This document shows, in pieces, positions 5,985 through 12,418 of a DNA stretch of 14,575 nucleotides. Source of the DNA: Candidatus Aenigmatarchaeota archaeon. GTDB taxonomy: Archaea > Aenigmatarchaeota > Aenigmatarchaeia > CG10238-14. The position numbers and the translations under genes were made by a program. Position 1 is the first letter of the stretch. Each line of letters begins with the position of its first letter. The notes under the pieces were generated by a model that saw nothing but the letters and a program-made list of their open reading frames with translations, was not told where the DNA came from and searched no databases. The stretch is from positions 1-14,575 of the forward strand of contig JANXDN010000002.1 of NCBI GenBank assembly GCA_025058005.1. Reading direction: 5' to 3'.

Positions 5985-7100
5985 TTATTGTATCAGGTCT
6001 AAATCAACCCATCTTCTTTCTCTAAAGGAGACATGAATAGCCTCAAGAATTCTTTGGGCTTGATATCCATCATAGAATGAAGGTTCAAAATCCTCATCTT
6101 TAGCTATAGATTCTAAGAATCTATATAAAGCGAATACATGCCCGATTTGCCATCCTCCAATATGCCCCCTAGGAGGCCACCATGGCAAATCCAACAAAAT
6201 AGTTTCCCAGCCGACTCTACTTCCAAAACCTCTAACTGTAAAAAGTTTAATATAATTAAGATCTTCAAGATTCCATATTAATCCACCTTCACTTCCATGA
6301 ATCTCTATTCTTAAATGATTTTTATAGCCTGTTCCAACGCGCGTTGCTTCTAGAGAGCCAAATGCACCATTCTTAAATTCTAATACACATATCACTGCAT
6401 CATCTGCTGTTACTTTCTTGATCTCACCTAAACTATTCTTTCGTTCAGGAAAGTATATTTTTTCTAATGCAACTACTTTAGAGACGTCTCCGACGAGATA
6501 TCTCAAGAGATCCATAACATGTATTCCAAGGTCTGCTGATGCTCCTCCTCCAGAAGTCTGGAAATCTTCTTTCCAACTCCACGGTCTATTAGGGTTTACA
6601 TGACCTGAATGTGCAAAAAGACATCTAATCTGAAAAACCCTACCAAGCTGTCCAGAATCTATAAATTCTTTCATAAATTGCACTGCAGGGATAAAACGGT
6701 AATTAAACATAGTCATAGTCTTAGTTTTTACTTTCCGTGACACTTCATATAAATTTCTTGCTTCACTTAATCTTACAGCCAGAGGTTTTTCACATATCAC
6801 GTGTTTTTCCTTTTCAAGAGCGTAAGAACATGGTTCGTAATGTAAGAAATTGGGTAAAACGTTATCTACTATATCTACCTCTTTACAATCAATGAGTTTT
6901 CTCCAATCTTCTGAGAACGCTTTTTCAAATTTATATTTTTTAGCGAATTCATTAGCCCGTTCTTGACTTCTACTAAAGACTACTTTAAGTTCAGCTAAAG
7001 CAATTGGAGATTGTATGTAGAATGGGATGCTCTTATAGGCGTATGTATGAGTCCTGCCCATAAAACCTGTACCTAAAATACCAATGTTAAAAAACTTCAA
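5985..7100 (-). CDS. Gfo/Idh/MocA-family NAD(P)-dependent oxidoreductase (third gene of operon)
   Basis: Oxidoreductase of 371 residues acting on a sugar, inositol or derivative. The Rossmann motif is IGILGTGFMG (residues 6-15). ICEKPLA (102-108) contains the conserved EKP, and GGASADLGIHVMDLLRYL carries the Asp and His (D190, H194) of the D-x-x-x-H catalytic site. The C-terminal GFO/IDH/MOCA alpha/beta domain follows. The start is chosen as TTG at 7098-7100 because a perfect archaeal ribosome binding site, GGTGAT (7107-7112), sits 6 nt upstream. The in-frame TTG at 7113-7115 would add five residues but has no such site and lies before the motif. The ribosome binding site contains the stop codon of the preceding gene, implying coupled translation. 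Which sugar it oxidises or reduces cannot be told. Confidence 0.88.
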   Translation of the reverse strand: MKFFNIGILGTGFMGRTHTYAYKSIPFYIQSPIALAELKVVFSRSQERANEFAKKYKFEKAFSEDWRKLIDCKEVDIVDNVLPNFLHYEPCSYALEKEKHVICEKPLAVRLSEARNLYEVSRKVKTKTMTMFNYRFIPAVQFMKEFIDSGQLGRVFQIRCLFAHSGHVNPNRPWSWKEDFQTSGGGASADLGIHVMDLLRYLVGDVSKVVALEKIYFPERKNSLGEIKKVTADDAVICVLEFKNGAFGSLEATRVGTGYKNHLRIEIHGSEGGLIWNLEDLNYIKLFTVRGFGSRVGWETILLDLPWWPPRGHIGGWQIGHVFALYRFLESIAKDEDFEPSFYDGYQAQRILEAIHVSFRERRWVDLDLIQ

Positions 7101-7106
7101 TTGCAA

Positions 7107-7112
7107 ATCACC
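7107..7112 (-). promoter_or_regulatory. Ribosome binding site deciding the start of the third Gfo gene
   Basis: GGTGAT on the minus strand is a full match to the archaeal anti-Shine-Dalgarno and lies 6 nt before the TTG at 7098-7100. Its TGA is the stop codon of the upstream gene (7108-7110). This sets the start five codons inside the longest frame. Confidence 0.7.
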
Positions 7113-8016
7113 CAATACGCTTTCTAAGTTTACCTGATTTTAAATATTTGAGCGTTTTTTCGTAAGATATAAATACTTCTTTCAAGTCATATTGAGGTTT
7201 AGATTTTATGATATTGATAAAGTGTCTTGCAATAACTTCACCTAGATCCAAACCCCAATATATATGATCTGAAGCGAAGTCGCTCTTACCTTTTAATATA
7301 AGCGATTGCTCAAAACCATTCCATACCAATATTCTCTCAAATCCCACTGCTTCTATGTTAATGTAATCTTTACAAAAACTTGGGGAGACTTCGTCTACAT
7401 AAGATACAAGAGTTAGTAAAGTATTGTGAAGCTTTGCATCAACTACTAAAACCTCTTTTTCTTTTGATCTGCTGTTTACCCATATATTTATCTGTGAAAT
7501 ATCACCTTTATTTAACCATAGGAGATAGTCAATTATATTAATGAGTTGATGTAGTACTCGACTTGAAAGAGTTATAGAAGACGTTTCTAAAGGAGGCTCT
7601 TGTCTTAAATGATTTACATCAAAATTTAATGTCATGTATATTGAAAAAACGTCTCCTAACATTTTTCTATTTAGAAGAGCTCTGAACCGAACTAATATTG
7701 GATGATGCCGAGATACTAGCGGTATAAACACCTCTGCATTTAATCTTTTGATTTCGTTTAGCAACTCTATCTCCTTTTCAAAAAATTCTGCAAAAGGTGT
7801 TTCTATCAACACTTTAATATCATTATCTTCTAACAGTCTTATTAATAGGTCGGTTGGAGGCTTCTCTAGTAATATTAATGCTGGGAATGATTTTGCTTCT
7901 AAAAGAGATGAGATGTATTTTAAAGAGATATTAGGCATCTTCAAAAGATGTTTAAGGTAATATGATTCTCGTTCAGAAGGTTTACCTAAGATAGCTACAT
8001 TTATATCAGCACACAT
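7108..8016 (-). CDS. Degenerate Gfo/Idh/MocA-like protein lacking catalytic residues
   Basis: Intact frame of 302 residues between two canonical Gfo/Idh/MocA genes. The layout follows the family: an N-terminal strand-turn INVAILGKPSERES (5-18), VLIETPFAEFFEKEI (69-83) at the usual cofactor-domain EKP position, GDVFSIYM (121-128) at the start of the second domain, and VLHQLINIIDYLLWLNKGD (154-172) where its neighbours have DxGxHxxDLLxYLxGD. The GxGxxG motif is absent, EKP is ETP, and aligning on the IID shows the catalytic Asp and His replaced by H156 and N160. It is therefore probably a non-catalytic partner or a highly altered enzyme. The frame is unbroken and has a good ribosome binding site, so it is not an obvious pseudogene. 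The start is ATG (8014-8016), 6 nt after the preceding stop. The family assignment is by layout and context and is less certain than for the neighbours. Confidence 0.7.
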   Translation of the reverse strand: MCADINVAILGKPSERESYYLKHLLKMPNISLKYISSLLEAKSFPALILLEKPPTDLLIRLLEDNDIKVLIETPFAEFFEKEIELLNEIKRLNAEVFIPLVSRHHPILVRFRALLNRKMLGDVFSIYMTLNFDVNHLRQEPPLETSSITLSSRVLHQLINIIDYLLWLNKGDISQINIWVNSRSKEKEVLVVDAKLHNTLLTLVSYVDEVSPSFCKDYINIEAVGFERILVWNGFEQSLILKGKSDFASDHIYWGLDLGEVIARHFINIIKSKPQYDLKEVFISYEKTLKYLKSGKLRKRIG

Positions 8017-8022
8017 ATATGC

Positions 8023-8029
8023 TCACTCC
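8023..8029 (-). promoter_or_regulatory. Ribosome binding site of the degenerate Gfo gene
   Basis: GGAGTGA on the minus strand lies 6 nt before the ATG at 8014-8016. It includes the TGA stop of the preceding gene, so the two genes are probably translationally coupled. Confidence 0.6.
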
Positions 8030-9108
8030 TTAAGAGGTAATTCTATTTCTTTTTCGTATCTAATAGATTTCTCAGCAGCGATGCATATTTCTAATGCCTT
8101 CCTCGCATCTTCAAGAGAGATAGGAGGAGGGCTCGCGTTAATTATTGTTCTTATAAAATCTGTTAATTCAAGGTATATTTCACTATTGGCTGGGAGATAT
8201 TCTCTAAACATTGTATGTGCTGTCGGGGAAAGATAAGAAATATTTCCTCCTTCGTAAAGTTCATTTAATGATAAAGCATTAAAAACAATCGTTTGACGAT
8301 AAAAATTGTCAAATCCCCATATACTCCTCTCTGATCCTATAATCTCTAAGTACCTTTCGTATTGGGGATAGTTTCTCGTTTGTCTATTTATGATTATAAT
8401 CCCATGGCCTCCATGATTATATTCCACATTTATATGAGCTGACGTAAAGAATGGTAATACTTTTGGAAAGGATAAACCTTTTGCATATACATATGTAGGT
8501 TCATCTAGTAAGAAATAATTACATAGGTCTGCGGAATGGACGCCACTATCGATTATCGGTCCTCCTCCTTTCTCCCAGTAATATTTCGGATTTTCAGGGT
8601 TTTGTGCCCATTTTTCAAATGGATTATCAAAACGATGTGCAGTCTTAACGAGAAAAATCTCTCCTAAGAGACCTTTTTGAACAATCTCTTTACTATTAAT
8701 TGTAATGGGAAGATATCGATTTGAATGCCCGATAAGAACATATTTTTTAAACTTCTTTTGCGAGTCTATGATCTCATCTGCCTCCATTAAATTTGATGCT
8801 ATTGGTTTTTCGCAAAAAACATGTTTCCCAGCTTCTAATGCTTTAATCGTAAAATCCTTATGAAGAGATGTAGGAGTACAGACATCTATTACATCAATGT
8901 CTTCCCTCTTTAACATCTTCTCATAATCAGTATAAAATTCTTTGATACCATACCGTTTTGCTAATGAGCTTGCTAATGGTTCAAAAATATCGCAAACGGC
9001 TACAACCTCTGCCTGAGGTATCTGTGCGTAAGCGTTCATGTGAGCATAGCTTATAACACCACATCCTACTAATCCTATCTTAATTCTCTGCAAATCATCT
9101 CGAAACAT
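8023..9108 (-). CDS. Gfo/Idh/MocA-family NAD(P)-dependent oxidoreductase (first gene of operon)
   Basis: Oxidoreductase of 361 residues, the usual family length. IKIGLVGCGVIS (9-20) is the Rossmann GxGxxx loop, AVCDIFEPLA the end of the second strand, VIDVCTPTSLH (73-83) and HVFCEKPIASN (96-106) the family signatures, and GGGPIIDSGVHSADLCNYFL (181-200) carries D187 and H191 of the catalytic D-x-x-x-H. The C-terminal domain with LEIIGSERSIWGFDN (254-268) is typical. Likely reaction: reversible oxidation of a sugar hydroxyl, possibly at C3 or C1. It starts a three-gene minus-strand operon with the degenerate paralogue and another canonical member. The start is ATG (9106-9108); GAGGT abuts it too closely for a normal ribosome binding site, and a TATA box centred about 30 nt upstream suggests a very short leader. 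It is divergent from the GlcF-like gene across 206 bp. Confidence 0.9.
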   Translation of the reverse strand: MFRDDLQRIKIGLVGCGVISYAHMNAYAQIPQAEVVAVCDIFEPLASSLAKRYGIKEFYTDYEKMLKREDIDVIDVCTPTSLHKDFTIKALEAGKHVFCEKPIASNLMEADEIIDSQKKFKKYVLIGHSNRYLPITINSKEIVQKGLLGEIFLVKTAHRFDNPFEKWAQNPENPKYYWEKGGGPIIDSGVHSADLCNYFLLDEPTYVYAKGLSFPKVLPFFTSAHINVEYNHGGHGIIIINRQTRNYPQYERYLEIIGSERSIWGFDNFYRQTIVFNALSLNELYEGGNISYLSPTAHTMFREYLPANSEIYLELTDFIRTIINASPPPISLEDARKALEICIAAEKSIRYEKEIELPLKE

Positions 9109-9131
9109 ACCTCACATCTTATTTTTAACGA

Positions 9132-9146
9132 CATTTATTAAACTTT
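9132..9146 (-). promoter_or_regulatory. TATA box of the Gfo/Idh/MocA operon
   Basis: The minus strand reads AAAGTTTAATAAATG, centred about 30 nt before the ATG. It differs by one base from the element at 5745-5759 before the GlcD-like gene. Just upstream, AGGATTTAAT (9150-9159, minus strand) repeats a 10-mer found at the kinase promoter (1669-1678). Confidence 0.5.
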
Positions 9147-9273
9147 TAGATTAAATCCTAAAATTAACGAAACTTGTTTTCTCTTAAGCTTTTGAAGAAT
9201 CCCTAAAAACATCCACTTTATAGATTGTTGTTAAAATTTCACTCATTAAATAAATTGATTAAGTAGTAAAATA

Positions 9274-9286
9274 AAAGATATATATC
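9274..9286 (+). promoter_or_regulatory. TATA box of the GlcF-like gene
   Basis: AAAGATATATATC on the plus strand, including the palindrome GATATATATC (9277-9286), is a strong TATA box with a purine-rich BRE-like lead. Transcription would begin near 9306, leaving a leader of about 10 nt that contains GGAG (9308-9311). Confidence 0.5.
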
Positions 9287-9314
9287 AATATCTCAGAAAC
9301 TAATCTAGGAGTGT

Positions 9315-10598
9315 ATGAGAGAAAACTTCAATTTACATGGTATAAAAGAGAACAAAGTTTATGAGTCAATTTATAAATGTGTTCATTGCGGTTATTGCTT
9401 AGAATTATGTCCGGCTAGAGATGCCAGCCACTTTGATATTTATGGTTCAAGGGGTAAGATGTTAGTCTTTAAAGCATTAATTGAAGATAAGTTGGAGATA
9501 ACCCAAACTTTTGGTGATAGAATTCTGAACTGTGCTTTGTGTAGATGGTGTACTTATAAGTGTCCAGAAGAAATTCCAACAGACGATGTGTTCATTACGA
9601 TGCGTTACGAAGTTGCTAAAAGAGACCTAATGCCACCAATTGTAAAGAAAGTTATGAACAATATTTTAAAGAAAAAGAATCCATACGGTCTATCGACCAA
9701 CGAGATAACTCGATGGGCAAGCGGATTAAAATTTGAGAATAATACAGAGACTATATTTTTTGCGTCTTGTATGAATACTACAATGGGTTATCTGGACCTC
9801 ATACATAAGTTAGGTCTTCCATTCGACATGTTAGCTAAAACAATGGATATCTTAGAAAAGCTAAAACTTGATAATCTTATAATAATGGGAACTCGATTAC
9901 TTAATCTTAACAAACAATATCATCAAACCTTGAGAAATGCCGTACAGCTATTACAGAAGATAAATGTTAAAGTAGGATACCTGTTTAATGAAGAACCATG
10001 CTGTGGGAAACCACTCCACACATATGGATATCTAACAGAGTTTCAAGAATATGCAAAACATGTTAACAAATTATTTAAAGATAAAGGAGTTAAGAAGCTA
10101 GTAGTAGTTAATCCTGTTTGTGCCTATACCTTTAAGATTCTCTATCCAAAATTCGTCGAGGATTTTGATGTAGAAGTTACCCATATAGTTGAAGTATTAG
10201 ATGAGAATTTAGATAAATGGACTAACATAGCTTCTTACAGCAAACCTATCACTATAACATATCATGATCCTTGCTATATGTCGAGATACATGTCTTTAGT
10301 TGAACAGCCAAGAAGGATCTTAAAACACATAAAAAATGTTGTCCTTGTAGAAACTGAAAGAAGTGAAAAGAATACTTACTGTACGGGAGATGGGGGAATA
10401 GAGATTACACATTCAAGAGCTGCGATAAAAATAGCTCAGAAAAGAGTTGAGATGTTACTAAAAACTAGAGCTGAAACAATTATAACGGCATGTCCTGCAT
10501 GTATATCTATGTTAAGGTACGGATTAAAACTTGTAAATGGAGAAAAAGAAGTTCAAATAATGGATATTGTAGACTTTGTTCATAAGGCAATATCATAA
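9315..10598 (+). CDS. GlcF/HdrD-like iron-sulfur CCG-domain oxidoreductase subunit
   Basis: Electron-transfer protein of 427 residues. The N-terminal domain holds two [4Fe-4S] motifs: C22, C25, C28, C32 (KCVHCGYCLELCP) and C73, C76, C79, C83 (NCALCRWCTYKCP). Two cysteine-rich CCG domains follow. The first has C152, the CCG in EPCCGKP (229-231) and C269. The second has C320 (HDPCY), C356 and CPAC (C393, C396). In the second domain the central motif reads CTGDGG instead of CCGxGG. Such proteins are partners of GlcD-type flavoproteins or subunits of heterodisulfide-reductase-like complexes, passing electrons from a hydroxy acid to a quinone, thiol or other carrier. It is the only plus-strand gene and is divergent from the Gfo/Idh/MocA operon; the GlcD-like gene lies 3.6 kb away on the other strand. 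The start is ATG with AGGAG just upstream. No membrane segment was seen. Confidence 0.88.
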   Translation: MRENFNLHGIKENKVYESIYKCVHCGYCLELCPARDASHFDIYGSRGKMLVFKALIEDKLEITQTFGDRILNCALCRWCTYKCPEEIPTDDVFITMRYEVAKRDLMPPIVKKVMNNILKKKNPYGLSTNEITRWASGLKFENNTETIFFASCMNTTMGYLDLIHKLGLPFDMLAKTMDILEKLKLDNLIIMGTRLLNLNKQYHQTLRNAVQLLQKINVKVGYLFNEEPCCGKPLHTYGYLTEFQEYAKHVNKLFKDKGVKKLVVVNPVCAYTFKILYPKFVEDFDVEVTHIVEVLDENLDKWTNIASYSKPITITYHDPCYMSRYMSLVEQPRRILKHIKNVVLVETERSEKNTYCTGDGGIEITHSRAAIKIAQKRVEMLLKTRAETIITACPACISMLRYGLKLVNGEKEVQIMDIVDFVHKAIS

Positions 10599-10602
10599 AT
10601 TG

Positions 10603-10660
10603 CCATTATAATCTCTTTTAATGGAATAGTTAAAAATCATTAATGCTTCAAATTTTCTTT
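10603..10660. terminator. Candidate terminators between converging genes
   Basis: The plus-strand GlcF-like gene and the minus-strand transporter operon converge on a 111-bp gap. CCATTA (10603-10608) and TAATGG (10619-10624) form a short inverted repeat. TTTTCTTT (10653-10660) is a T-tract for the plus strand, and the A-run 10632-10636 is a T-run for the minus strand. Archaeal termination needs little more than such T-tracts, so bidirectional termination here is plausible. Confidence 0.4.
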
Positions 10661-10709
10661 ATTGATAGACTAAGTAAGAAATTGCGGAGTCTTTGAATTA
10701 AAATCTCAA

Positions 10710-11525
10710 TTAAGCTTTGATGGCTCCGGCTGTTAATCCTTTTATGATCAATTTTGTTCCGAATATATAGAAGATTACGATGGGTATAGCTCCGATCGCA
10801 GCCCCTGCCATTTGTACATTCCATGCAGCGAGTGTTGTTCCTTTAAGATTAGCAATAGCGACGGTTACTGGCTGTGAGTATCTTCCTTGAGATAGAACTA
10901 ATCCAAAAAGAAAATCGTTCCAGATATTTGTAAATTGAAATGTTAACACTACTGCCATACCTGGCAGAGATAGAGGAAAGATTATCTTTATAAATTTAAG
11001 CCATTCCCCTGCACCATCTATTTCTGAGGAATCTAGTATTTCTTTAGGAATACTTTCATAATAATTTCTAAAGAGAAGAGTTGTTATAGGCATACCGTAT
11101 GCTATATGCGTAAGTATGAGCCCATAGATGCTTCCATAAAGTCCTATAGATGATATAAATTTTATTAATGCGATCAATATTGCTTGTGGCGGTACATAGA
11201 ATCCCGTAACCATTAGTAAAAATATAATATTTGTTATTTTCGACCTAAATCTGAAAAACGCGTATCCTGATAAAGATCCTAGTAATGTTGAGATTATAGT
11301 CGCTGGTAACGTCATTTTAACGCTATTTAAAAAGTAGTCACTTATTTGAGTCCACGCTTCTTGGTATGCTCCAAAGTAGACCTGTCTAGGTGGAACAACA
11401 GGTCCATAGACTAAATCTTCAGTAGATTTTAACGATACGTTGACTAATGTATACATCGGAAGAAGATAGAATATTGATGCAATAATTGCAAAGACATAGA
11501 GAAGAGATCTCGTAGAGAATCTCAT
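10710..11525 (-). CDS. Carbohydrate ABC transporter permease, MalG type
   Basis: Inner permease subunit of 271 residues with about six hydrophobic membrane segments (near 8-30, 70-92, 100-122, 130-152, 185-210 and 240-262). The EAA loop that contacts the ATPase is SSEIDGAGEWLKFIKIIFPL (166-185). The C-terminus GLTAGAIKA is typical of MalG/CUT1 permeases. It is the last gene of the transporter operon, 7 bp after the MalF-type permease. Its start ATG (11523-11525) has the ribosome binding site GGTGAT 6 nt upstream, overlapping the previous stop, so the two permeases are probably made in a fixed ratio. It imports a sugar together with the binding protein and ATPase encoded upstream. Confidence 0.93.
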   Translation of the reverse strand: MRFSTRSLLYVFAIIASIFYLLPMYTLVNVSLKSTEDLVYGPVVPPRQVYFGAYQEAWTQISDYFLNSVKMTLPATIISTLLGSLSGYAFFRFRSKITNIIFLLMVTGFYVPPQAILIALIKFISSIGLYGSIYGLILTHIAYGMPITTLLFRNYYESIPKEILDSSEIDGAGEWLKFIKIIFPLSLPGMAVVLTFQFTNIWNDFLFGLVLSQGRYSQPVTVAIANLKGTTLAAWNVQMAGAAIGAIPIVIFYIFGTKLIIKGLTAGAIKA

Positions 11526-11531
11526 CTTTGG

Positions 11532-11537
11532 ATCACC
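11532..11537 (-). promoter_or_regulatory. Ribosome binding site of the MalG-type permease
   Basis: GGTGAT on the minus strand, 6 nt before the ATG. The TGA within it is the stop codon of the MalF-type permease, so translation is probably coupled. Confidence 0.65.
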
Positions 11538-12408
11538 TTCTTCTAAAGAAGATTTGGAAAGGAATTATGATCAACATCGCTATTAGAAATGTTATAAATC
11601 CAACGGTTGCACCATACCCAAAGAGGTTTTGATTAAAAGTTACTCTATACATATATGTAGCTAAAACTTCTGAAGATAATGCTGGTCCTCCTCCTGTGAG
11701 AAGATAAACGAGGTCAAACACTCTTAGTGCATAGAAGAGAAGTATGACCATGACGCCTATAGTTTCACCTTTTAATTGCGGAATGATTATGTAGAAATAT
11801 CTCTGAAAGAGTGTGGCCCCATCTACCGTTGCAGCATCAATCTGTTCCTTCGATATACTGCTTATTCCTGCATAATAAATTAACGTTACGAAGCCAGAAA
11901 ACTGCCAAATGTAAACTATTAAAACACATAGTAAAGATTGCTCAGTTGATGTTATCCAAGGTTGGGTTAGAAAATCAAGTCCCAGCATTCTTAGCAAAGA
12001 ATTAATTGTTCCTTGGAATGGAGAGAACATCCATGTCCACATCGTTGCAGAGATGACGAAAGAGAAAGAGAGAGGAAGAAGGAAAATTAACTTGAATATT
12101 GAGGTCCCCTTCAATCCTATGTCTAACAATATCGCGAGTACAAGTCCTAATAGAGTAGTAGAGATTATGAATGAGATTGCTAAGATGAATGTGTTTATCA
12201 AAGTTCTTATTGCTATAGAATTGCTGAAGAACTCTATGTAATTTCCTAATCCTATAAAAACAGGTATACCTCCTAATCCTTTCCAATCATGTAATGACAT
12301 ATACGAGGTCCATATAGAGAACCCATAACTAAAAATGCTTACGAGTAAGATTGCAACTAATGCAAATGATAAAAAATAAAAAATAGAGGATAATTTTATC
12401 TTATTCAT
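11533..12408 (-). CDS. Carbohydrate ABC transporter permease, MalF type
   Basis: Permease of 291 residues with about six membrane segments, beginning with a hydrophobic helix after MNKIKLSSIF. The EAA motif QIDAATVDGATLFQRYFYII (189-208 from the chosen start) and TGGGPALSSEVLATYMYR near residues 238-255 identify the CUT1/MalF class. The start is taken as ATG at 12406-12408, 10 nt after the binding-protein stop. A TTG at 12424-12426 is in frame and would overlap that stop by 8 nt, giving 297 residues, but it has no ribosome binding site. It is the second gene of the operon, between the binding protein and the MalG-type permease. Confidence 0.92.
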   Translation of the reverse strand: MNKIKLSSIFYFLSFALVAILLVSIFSYGFSIWTSYMSLHDWKGLGGIPVFIGLGNYIEFFSNSIAIRTLINTFILAISFIISTTLLGLVLAILLDIGLKGTSIFKLIFLLPLSFSFVISATMWTWMFSPFQGTINSLLRMLGLDFLTQPWITSTEQSLLCVLIVYIWQFSGFVTLIYYAGISSISKEQIDAATVDGATLFQRYFYIIIPQLKGETIGVMVILLFYALRVFDLVYLLTGGGPALSSEVLATYMYRVTFNQNLFGYGATVGFITFLIAMLIIIPFQIFFRRR

Positions 12409-12418
12409 TTTGCGAACG

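Noticed and set aside
7113..7115. TTG as the start of the last Gfo/Idh/MocA gene
   Set aside because: The GGTGAT ribosome binding site follows it; the TTG at 7098-7100 is correctly spaced and leaves the Rossmann motif intact.
7108..8016. Reading the degenerate Gfo gene as a pseudogene
   Set aside because: The frame has no internal stop or frameshift, has a good ribosome binding site and keeps tight spacing on both sides, so loss of catalysis does not mean loss of function.
9277..9286. GATATATATC palindrome as a specific operator
   Set aside because: It coincides with the TATA box of the GlcF-like gene and is adequately explained by it.
12002..12286. Minus-strand 94-codon frame inside the MalF-type permease
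   Set aside because: It is an alternative frame within a clear permease gene, rich in Arg, His and Asn with no membrane or family pattern.
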